From Triplophysa rosa (lineage: Eukaryota; Chordata; Actinopteri; Cypriniformes; Nemacheilidae), in contig NC_079913.1 of the NCBI RefSeq assembly GCF_024868665.1, forward strand, positions 683,544 to 747,543: a stretch of DNA of 64,000 bases. The letters are read 5' to 3'. The position numbers and the translations under genes are program-made. The notes below the pieces were generated by a model, which worked only from the letters and a program-made list of their open reading frames with translations, made no database searches and was not told the origin of the DNA. This document shows positions 50,816 to 60,700 of this stretch, piece after piece. Within the stretch, counting starts at the first letter, position 1. The number at the start of each line of letters is the position of its first letter.

Positions 50816-51502
50816 TAATAACCAAAACCAAACTAACTCTATAAAGTCCAAAACTGATGATTATTGTATTAGATGATCTCATCTGTCATTGGACATAACA
50901 TGAAAACAAATAGCCCACACAAGTACAGCACATAAACACAAGTAAATGCTATAATGCATTACAATATAAATGCATTATATTATAAATCTAAGCCAACTGT
51001 AGGCAATGTGAATTTCACATAAAGAATGTTAAGGGGACTTTGTAAAAAAGTTTAATTACAACTAAATCTAAATACCAAAACAAAATCATCCCACAAACAC
51101 AGAATCGCTCAAAATAACAATGACCATTTAAATGGTTTAGGTTTATGCAAATATACATCATTTGAATATATTATGTAAGTTATGCGATGCCGTGGCAGAA
51201 AGAGAGAGGACAGGTTTAACGTTAGCTGAAACTTGATGCTGAGTTTACGATCTTTAACTAAATATTTGAGATATTTGAAGTTTAAATAGTTTACATTAAA
51301 AAGACTAAATGTTGTCTTAAGCTTTAAATAAACACATTATGTTATGAATTGGAATAATCCCAACACATCACAAAAAACACTTTCCAGCCGCCACATCATA
51401 AACACTTAGATCGTAAGATCTTGTCAAATTAAAATGTTTTATTTATGGATGATGTTACTGAGATCTCTGGATGATCAAATAATCGTATCAGAATGTATTT
51501 AC

Positions 51503-51600
51503 CGTGATATCCGTCGATGCAAGTTCGCTTCTTCCCTGAACGCGACACTGGCGCTATGACATCAGCGGCGCGTCATCACTGCCGTGCACTGCGACAGCCG
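51503..51600 (-). other. slc41a2: Inferred slc41a2 untranslated first exon
   Basis: GC-rich minus-strand sequence ends in a good donor, CACG|GTAAATAC, while the ATG-bearing exon has its own acceptor at 49249. This is the arrangement expected for a non-coding exon 1. The 5' limit is only approximate. Confidence 0.5.
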
Positions 51601-51603
51601 AGA

Positions 51604-52060
51604 ATATTTCAAAATAAAAGTTCGGAATCCAATTTGACAGTTTCAAAGTAGTGTTGGCATGATTATTTTGTATACAGCCAAACCATCAAAAACATGCATA
51701 AAGAATAAATAAAACTGCAATTGAATCATAAGATACTATAATAATTCTGGTATTTTTAAAAATCTGTCATTGTTTAATGGTAAAGATAACCCTGATTCAG
51801 AAACGCAAGTGGTCAGGCGAGCAAAACAACAACAACAACAACATCTATAATACATTATTATTGTTTTTAAATATCAATCTAATTTAAAAATTCTTAAATT
51901 AAAAAGTTGTAATACAGACACCCATAACTATAGGGGGCGCCAAACAAGAGTTCTGCGTCAGATTCAGTGACGGCGGAGTGAGTGACCCTTGAACGCGGAA
52001 GTTATATCCTGTAAACACACATGTGGATTGTAGTGGATCGGTCCGTGCGAGTTGCAAATT
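51604..52060. promoter_or_regulatory. Divergent slc41a2 / nopchap1 promoter and nopchap1 leader
   Basis: The two genes lie head to head, their first exons about 0.4-0.5 kb apart. Both edges are CpG-bearing. Near the slc41a2 side are CRE-like sites (TGACATCA and CGTCATCA within 51555-51580), and GTGACGG sits near the nopchap1 side at about 51968. The middle is AT-rich. Transcription start sites are inferred, not seen. Confidence 0.55.
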
Positions 52061-52086
52061 ATGGATCAGACACAGAACAATATTAA
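52021..52086 (+). promoter_or_regulatory. Upstream ORF overlapping the nopchap1 start
   Basis: A 21-codon frame beginning MWIVVDRSVRVA ends at TAA 25 nt beyond the main ATG, in a different frame. Relevant only if transcription starts upstream of 52021. Confidence 0.45.
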
Positions 52087-52130
52087 GAAAACGTCTTCTA
52101 AAGATTTGTTGACATGTGGTGGCGGAAAAG
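52061..52130 (+). CDS. nopchap1: nopchap1 coding exon 1
   Basis: 23 codons plus one base. MDQTQNNIKK and SSKDLLTCGGGK resemble the human SKELLTAGS region. Donor AAAG|GTAGAG. Confidence 0.9.
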
Positions 52131-53133
52131 GTAGAGTACATTTTGTTGTTATTTAGCCTGATGGTTTGTAGAAGAGAGCAAGCTATCTCTTCTGAATGTG
52201 TTTAACGTTACTGTAAAGTGTTAGATCAACACAACTACCAAGTTTCTAGATTTATATCCCACTTTGTTTTCAGGAATCCACGAGAAACTTCTGTTGAAGT
52301 CTAACAGTGGTCATATGCAGACGCAAAGGGTGCCCAGAAGTAATGGTATGCTTTTATTCTTTTGCTTGTTGTAGTTACCATTACTAAAAAAGCATACAAA
52401 TTCTGATGGTTTTCATTACAAATGCTATTATAAAGCATCAGCTGTTTACCATTACAAAATGTCTTTATGTACTTTACGTAGTAGTGTTTTGGGTCTTATT
52501 CCCAATTTCCCGTATGATTCAATGGTGTTCAATTGGTTCTCATCCACCAGATAACATCCCACCAGTACAGACCAGAAAACAATACAATTCCCATTATAAC
52601 CATTAAATACATCAGAAGTTTTATGATGGTTCTGTTTTTTTTAAGCAGGGGTGCTTTATACAGTATAACTGTAGTTTCATAATCTGTGTGTGTTTGTGTG
52701 GTAGTTTTAGACAGACTACAACATTTCCTACCCCAATTTGCCCAGGCCAATGAGACGTTAAAACAGCAGATTGAAGATGCTCCAGCTGGATATTTTGACA
52801 TTGAAAGTGTGGATGATGCAGAAAAAGTGATTGAAATGGTACATCTAGTTTCACCCACATACTGTATATGCAAATATGTAGTTAATCTATATTTTTTCAA
52901 ACTGAATGAATTTAAAAGCTTATTTTGTCACATAATGTCAATATGTCTTGCAGGATGTGGCTCTGGTTGAGCTGGAGGACAGTAGTGAAGAGGAGGATGA
53001 GTCCTCATTATCCTCATCATCCGAGGAAGACAGCTCAGAGGAGGAAGATGTTGTTACTGCAAAAAAGCTCAAACTTCCAGGAGAACGAAAGCGAAAAGCC
53101 AACATCCAGGAGCTGGAGAAGGAGGGAGAATGA
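52061..53133 (+). CDS. nopchap1: NOP protein chaperone 1 (C12orf45 orthologue), complete
   Basis: Four coding exons (52061-52130, 52274-52345, 52705-52838, 52954-53133) total 456 nt and give 151 aa; human has about 185. In mammals the protein links NOP58 to the R2TP complex (PIH1D1, RUVBL1/2) during box C/D snoRNP assembly; that role is transferred by orthology. Sequence shows a SKDLLTCGG N-terminal motif, the conserved core LDRLQHFLPQFAQANETL ... DAPAGYFDIESVDDA, then DVALVEL and a Ser/Glu tract (about residues 100-118) typical of CK2-phosphorylated PIH1D1 ligands, and a basic tail. An in-frame TAG ten codons upstream fixes the start. Position between slc41a2 and aldh1l2 matches human. Confidence 0.93.
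52274..52345 (+). CDS. nopchap1: nopchap1 coding exon 2
   Basis: Residues 24-47. GIHEKLLLKSNSGHMQTQRV, weakly conserved. Acceptor tttcag, donor GTATGC. Phases match both neighbours. Confidence 0.9.
52705..52838 (+). CDS. nopchap1: nopchap1 coding exon 3 (conserved core)
   Basis: Residues 48-92. Encodes LDRLQHFLPQFAQANETLKQ and APAGYFDIESVDDAEKVIEM, the most conserved part of the family. Confidence 0.94.
52954..53133 (+). CDS. nopchap1: nopchap1 coding exon 4 (acidic tail)
   Basis: 59 codons plus TGA. DVALVELEDSSEEEDE is followed by a serine/acid run and a Lys/Arg-rich end, KKLKLPGERKRKANIQELEK. Confidence 0.93.
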   Translation, partial: DVALVELEDSSEEEDESSLSSSSEEDSSEEEDVVTAKKLKLPGERKRKANIQELEKEGE

Positions 53134-54655
53134 GATGCATTCTGCCTTCTTGAACTCTAGAGGAGGATATTATTCAAGCAGGTTTTGGTGCCTATTAAAC
53201 AAAATCCATGTTTTGGAAGCCTCAAGACTGTTATTAGTTTGACACAAGCATGCATCTCTGATCTTATGTCCTGCTACGCAGGCTCAGCCTCATGTCAGTA
53301 GTAGACAGTTTATATAAAGTTGAGACATCCCTATGCAGAAGGTGACCGTGGCGTGTTTTGAAAAACAAATGTTTAATACATGTACTGTAATAATAAGAAA
53401 ACGTAGAAATTCATTAAAAAGATTTCTGAGGTTCAGGTGATTAAATTTAGAAAACCAAGTCTTCGCAATTTCCGTTCTTTATTGTAAAAATGGTTTACCT
53501 ACGCTCTTTCAGTTTTTTATCACTGGTAATATAAAGGTTGTAATACTGTTGTGTGTAATGACATTTGGCAAGTGACACGTTCAGTGTGACTGTTAGCTTA
53601 TACAGAAGACTAAAACACTGATAATAATTTGAACAGCATAACATTTCTCTGTTGTCAAAAGCATCACGAGGGATCGTAAACCTTCAGCAGATACCTGACA
53701 GCAACTACTTTCTGTCATTTTTCATTGTCACGTTGTTCACATTGTAAGGTTCACAGTGTTGTTGTGTATTTGTGTAAATTACTATTACATCAAACCAAGC
53801 CTATAATTTTATACAAAATAAATTACTTCCCTGGAAAGAGAAGGGTGTGTTTATATTATTTCCATTCAACATTTTCAATTATCTTAAGTCTGTCTGGAAT
53901 GCAAAATTAAATATATAAAATAAGACCATTTGTCATATCTAATGAAATATATACAGTTACGATAAAAAGGATGATGTTGAAATGCTATGCATATTATAAA
54001 CCTTAAAGATGTACACATGTGATAATACAGATTTTGTAGTGGCAGTGATATGACACGGGTATTAAATACTAAGACACTAAGTCTTAACATGACGACATTG
54101 TGTGTTAAAATCACGAGGTGAACAACTTATTGAACACAAAGTAAAACTCCCCCAACCACGCACGACTTGACACAGCAACAAGCAATAGAGTTCAGAGTTT
54201 AGCTGCACATTAAACATCAAAAATGTAATTGGCTATGATCGAGGCCCATCATACAGCAGTTCGGCATCGAGTATGGACAGAAAGATTGCTTGTGGCTAGT
54301 ATTTCGCCTGGTTAGGATACAGTGTAACAATTAAAGCAGCTTATGACACTATTGCGGTTCCTTAATAATAATTTGATCATTTAACTTGGAAACTTAAAAG
54401 AACGACTAAACTTGTTTGCTTCGGTGCACTTGGAGGTCTGTTGGTTTTTCATTTTTTAAAACGTTTTAGCCAGCGTAGGATGGCAAATCAATACTGTCCC
54501 GAGGGCGATTAGAAAATGTAGGCACATCAGTGTAGTCATGGCAGGAAATGCTCTTCCTTTCCTACCAAACCAGCTTCAAGTAAGACAGTTTGGCCACTTT
54601 GGACTGCGTTCATGGCTCCTGGAGTCCTGCCTGGAGTCGGGCTGCACGTGTTTTC
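53134..54655. other. Tail-to-tail nopchap1 / aldh1l2 3' region
   Basis: 1.5 kb between the two stop codons, presumably both 3' UTRs. The only canonical minus-strand AATAAA is at 53476-53481, inside the likely nopchap1 3' UTR. Confidence 0.55.
53817..53822 (+). terminator. Candidate nopchap1 poly(A) signal
   Basis: AATAAA about 0.68 kb after the stop codon. A weaker ATTAAA lies nearer, at about 53193. Confidence 0.45.
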
Positions 54656-54711
54656 TTAGTACTCCACGGTAATGGCTTTAGTCCGCAGGTATTCGTGCAG
54701 GGCATCCTCAC
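54656..54711 (-). CDS. aldh1l2: aldh1l2 last coding exon
   Basis: [18 protein letters not shown] followed by TAA, residues 906-923; human ends TVTLEY. Confidence 0.97.
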
Positions 54712-57700
54712 CTGGACACACGCATGCATACGAATTGTCCTCATATAAATAAATCAGATTTGAAATGAGACTGCTGTTAAGAGTGTGTGCTTACCAAGGT
54801 CCTTCCCGAATCCAGACTGTTTGAAGCCTCCGAAAGGAGCCGCCACGTCGGTTTTGTTGTAGGTGTTGACGAAAACGGTTCCTGCCTCCAGTCTCTCGCT
54901 GACATACATGGCCTTATTGATATCACGGGTGAAGACCCCAGAGGCCAGGCCGAACTCTGTGTCGTTGGCTCTTCTTAGAACATCATCCACATCACTGATA
55001 CACACAAGTCATTGAATGTTTTGTTAGTCATAAAAAAGATTGATTTATATAGTTATGTAAATTATGACCTTTATAATGATTCAAACCGTAACATAATAAG
55101 ATAATCTGGCTATCATCAAAGTCCTCCTGATCCCAACACAGAAAGACAACTTACCCATCCCTGAATTTAGACACCACCATAACAGGACCAAATGATTCTT
55201 CTTTGGCGATGAACATGTGATCTTCAACTTCCGTAAACACCGTGGGCTCCATAAAAAAGCCTGTGAACACAGATAAATGCGAATCCCAAATCGAATGACG
55301 TACATGAGCAAACCGTAAAAGATTTGGGAAAAGTGTGTTCATAAGTCACCTCCAGATCGTTATTAATACATTTCCAGGATTTTAATGCTAATCGTGTCTG
55401 GTAGGTATCTGGTTAGATTCGAAGTCTCACCTGGTCTGTCCACCTGTTTCCCACCGTAGACGAGCGTCGCCCCCTCCTTCACACCGATCTCGCAGTACTC
55501 CACCAGCTTGTCCAGATGGGCTTTGTGGTTCTGAGGTCCGTGATCCGTGGAGCGATCCAACGGATCTCCGATCTTCATCCTCTTGATTTCATCAACCTGA
55601 GCACAGCACAAATATCTACGGTCAACGCTAATGACACAACACAAATGCTACGGGAGGATCAAAAAACGTACCACTCTAGTGATGAACTCGTCATGTATGG
55701 ATTCTTCTACAAACAGTCTGCCTGCAGCGATGCAGTTCTCTCCCTTATTGAAGTAAACAGAACTCATGCCCTGCGGCACACACAGAAAGGCACACAGTTG
55801 GTTGAATGACTCATTTGGAGGCTGAAATCTGAATCTTCTCTCACCATTCTAACGGCCTTATCCATGTCACAATCACTGAAGATGATGAGGGGAGATTTAC
55901 CGCCCAGCTCCAGAGAGACCTTCTTCAAGTTACTGACAGCACAGCTGCAACAGGAAATGACATCATCAAGAGAAGCTCTTGAACATCTCAATGAACAGAA
56001 TATTGCGAAATTTCATAAATGGGACTTACCTCTTCATGATCTGTTTGCCAATGGGAGTCGAGCCGGTAAAACCGAGCTTACGGATATCAGGGTGATCGGA
56101 CATCCTCTGTCCGACCAGACCACCTGAGAGAAAGACCAGTGTGTCAATCATAACCAGAGAACGAACCATTGAGTGCGTTTACATGCACAAAATAAACGCA
56201 TATCTGTCAAAAATCAGCTTATGAAAGAAACCTGTGCTTACATGCATAGTAATAAACCGCCTTTACATGGAAGTTTGAGACTTGCCAGGTTTCTCGCGTG
56301 CAGTGACGTCACCATCTATATTCTGATTGGTAATGAAACGCGCAGCGGGAAAACGGTCAGAAGCTGTATTTTTATATCTCTTCTCATGTCCGCATTACCT
56401 GCATATGCAACAATAGTTTTTCATTTGAACATTTCTACATCAACTGCATGATTCCAGAGCGGACTTTTGTGCGTTATTTTACTGTTACTTCCATTGGGGA
56501 CTTTTACTATTGCGCTGTCAGACATGGGCACATCAAGAAAACCGAGAGAAAACCGGTCAAGGCGTTTACATGCAGCGCGAAATCGGAGTAATGGGCAAAA
56601 AAATCACCTCTGCCGAGCGCGTTTTGCTTACGCCGTTTATGAGCTTTCCCCAATAAAAGAAAACCGTTTTACGCGTTTACAAGACCTTACTTGTTATCAG
56701 CTTATTAAGCATAACCGGAGTAAGACTCATTTACGCTCCCCACGTCATTCTAAACCTGAATTTCTTCTGCAGAACACAAAAGACGATATTTTGAACAACG
56801 CTGCTAATCAGACAACTTTGGATCCTATTGACATCCAACATATGGAAACAAAACAAAACCATTGAAATGCCAAGCGTGTCATTATTGTGTCTAACCTGAT
56901 CCTGGTACAATGTTGACGACTCCTTTTGGAATTCCAGCTTTCACCGTCAATTCAGCAAATTTCAGTGCCGTTAGAGGAGTCACCTGGGAAATCAAAAGAA
57001 AAGACGTCACATTTGCATCCGTTTTTTAGTGCGTTCTATGATACATGCGCGTTTGTGTTACCTGGGCGGGTTTCAGGACGAGCGTGTTTCCAGCTGCCAA
57101 ACAAGCTGCGCTCTTCCACGCCAACATCATCAGTGGGTAATTCCATGGGATCACTATGGCGCAAACTCTGAGAACCAAACGACGCATATTACACACTTAC
57201 CCTAGTCACGTTTACACACACAAGAACACTCACCCCAGAGGTTCTTTCTTAGTGAAGGTGAGGTTGCGGTTGGGTCTGGCTTGGTTGATGGGTATCGTGG
57301 AGCCCTGTGGGAACAGGGTATGATGCGTTGATAACAGGAAGTCACAGATAAAACTGAAGGACGGCATAGTAAACACACACACCTGGATCTTGTCGCACCA
57401 GCCGGCGAAGTATCTGAAGGTCTGTACGGACATGCCGACGTGTGTTTTTAAAGCCAGCGTGTAAACGGCACCAGAGTCGATGGCCTCGATCGTGGCCAGT
57501 TCTTCTTGATGCTCCTCCATCAGATCAGCCAGACTGTTTACACACAAACAAGTTAACTCAAAGAGATCAATTTGCTGCCATGTGCTCTGTGGATATGTTT
57601 GGCCTTTCTGCACGGTCTTACCGATAAAGCAGCCTGCCCCGGTCACGGGGGTTCATTTTACCCCAGGGGCCGTTGACGAAGGCTGCTTTTGCTGCGCTCA

Positions 57701-60700
57701 CCGCACGGTCCACGTCCGCCACTGAAGCATACGACACCTTACAGATCACCTACAGGACGGAGAAGAAACATAAGACATGCCAGAGGTGTGTGTGAACACG
57801 TTTGAGATGACTGAACTCACCGAGCCATCTGTGGGGTTGACCGTGTTGTACGTCTTTCCGTCTTCTGCGTCTTCAAAGCTGCCGTTGATGAAACACTGGT
57901 AGGGCATTTTCAACGTCATGTTGTTGACTTCTTTCGTTACGTAATCGATGACGAGTTCCTCCTCCTGGTCCTCTCCGCGCAGGCGTCGGACGAACATCTG
58001 GATGAAGCTCTGGAAGGTGCTGGCCATGTAGACGTCCTCGTTCTGAAGCTGAACGCCTCCACATTTCTGCTTCACCTCCTCCACCAATCTGAACCAAACA
58101 AATACACTGAACTTAACCTGAACCAAACCTGAATCAAACCAAACGTATGGCAAACAAACGCTAAAAATTCAAGGTAAAAGCTTAGGGTCAAACCCACCTG
58201 ACCACATCCATAGAAGCAGCTCCCGACTTAAAGAAATCTGTTGTTTCTTCGATACTTGAAATGTTGCTCAGAATGCCTTTCCAGATAGCCTAGTAACCAT
58301 GAATAACGGCCAAAGGTCAAAACTGTCCAAATTGAATATTTATCATCATGTAAAAGTGATATACACACCTTGATCTCCTCGGCCATCTTCTTCTCCTCGT
58401 CTGTGAGCTCCAAGCTGGCGCTCTCCTCTGAGGAGAAGTATTTGGATGCAGGAATCATCTTTCCATCCTCAAACTGCAGGTTCTTTACTTGGAGCTATAC
58501 GGTCATACATACACATGTATTCGTTTTTATTATGACTTCGCAGCGCAGAGACGATGCATTATGACAATCCAGGCTGTCAAAACCAGAGACTTACCGCTTT
58601 TCCATCGGAGCCGAAAAGAACGAGCCCTGACTTGGTGATGAGTCCAGGCTGGGACGCCCCCTCCACTTCTACTGGCTGACCGGCTGGCACTGACACGCTT
58701 AGCATTGATGAGGTGTACAACGTCACGGGCTACAGAACACAGCACACGACATTCATGATTGGGAATGAAAGGAAAGCAGATTCACTTTCACTGTATGAAA
58801 AACAGCAGCTGTCCCTCACGGGCTAAAACAATATTGACCCGCGAATCAAGATCCACAATGCAATGTGTCGGGTGAGGGGTGCATTACTCGTATGTATCAG
58901 CATGTATACGCGTGTTTAAAAACATTCACACCTTTCCATCGATAGTCACCCAGGCACCTGGAACTTTATCATGACCGCGGATCCAGTTATGCATGGCCTC
59001 TGCCGACTGGGCCAAATTGACCTTTAAGTAAGAAAGAGAACAAGATAATGATAATGACTTCTACTCCTCACGAACAAACTCATATACATGAACACATTCC
59101 CAAAACAAACATGGCCGAACTTCATGCTGGTCTCTAACGGAACAACAGAACGTGTTGATTTGTGCAAGTTTGCACCTCACCTTGGCATTGGATTTCTTCT
59201 GGATGCCCTCATAACTGGCTCCCTCCTCAGTCTGAGGGATCTTGGGGGCTTTACCGTCTGCAATAAGCTGTACAGCTTCAACCTGTTGGAACACAAGCAC
59301 ACGCACGTTTCAAAATGTAAACTCGTGCACTTATGAATGAATCTAAGGCGTCGTTCTAGCCACAAAGCATTATTGGACAAAATACTGTTGGCAGGGTTAC
59401 CATGGCCTTGATGCCCTCCGGAAACAGGAAGCGGTTGTATAGGGTATCCACGGTATCGTTGGGATCTACTGAACATTCCCGCTGCAGGAGGATGGGACCA
59501 GTGTCCAAACCATCATCAGCCCAGAAGATACTAAATCCTGCGTTCTTATCGCCCTCGATGAGTGTCCTGTACACACACACCAACACACGTATATCAATTA
59601 ATATATCTTTAATAGTAATAATATACGGTATATTATATAGTCAACTGACTCACCAGTTGATGGAGGAGGCTCCTCTATGTCTGGGCAGGAGGGACGGGTG
59701 GTAGATGATGGAGCCGTGTTTGGGGTAGTCAATCACATTCATTGGGATGAACTGAGAGCAGAAGGGCATGACGTTCAGCTCGGCACCCACAGACTTGTAC
59801 GCCTCCACCACCTCCGGTATGGGCTCCCCCTTCACCCGCCAGCGTGGGAACTTGAACACTGGTGTCCCGTCCTTCTCTGCCACCGCCGCTGGAGATCAGA
59901 AAGAAACCAGTTATCTAAGCTAGCGGATATAAAACCAGATCACACCTGTTATATTCATACTTCAAAGAAGGACTTATCAAAACAATGTTACAGGTATATG
60001 AGCTATTGACCTTGGCCTAACTTTCACTTGAATAGCTGATGAAAGAATTTGGGGTCAGACTTGAGAATAAATGAGAGAAAACACCGTGATAAAGATCTCA
60101 CGTGTCACAAATGCTCCTCTCAGTAGGGTACATTTCACAAAAAAATGAGGTCATGCCCTTATAAAATGCACCATGCACGACACCAATAATAATACTGACC
60201 CTAATGTTATAACAGGCATTCAAAGACGTTTTCATTTTCCGAAATGTGTCTGTGTCACTTTAGCCATCTGTTCACCAATGAGTGTCAAACAGAGTATGGT
60301 GACTGTAAGTGGTTTCCCAGCCCCCTAGGGCACTCCCACAGAAACAAAAACTTTCACTGGTCCGTTGTCTCCCACCCCCACCCATCTGACACTTACCCAG
60401 GGGGTCCGCCTTTCCATCCTTATCAGGAACTGTAAACACACCAACCACTTTATGACCCTGCTTGCGGAGGCTCGTGTATACTTCCTGTCCAAACAGGCTC
60501 TGACCAATCAGGGCCAGCTTCAGTTTATTTTGGCAGTAAGCCTGTGTGAAAGATTATAAAAAGATGATTAAAAAAAGACGAAATAAGAGAAAATTATTTT
60601 TAGACTAAAAAATGTAAAAAACCTCTAAAAAAGGTTTTAGACCTTAAGTCGCTTTGGATAAGTATGTGCCAAATATATCAATGTAAATATACAGTTTCAT

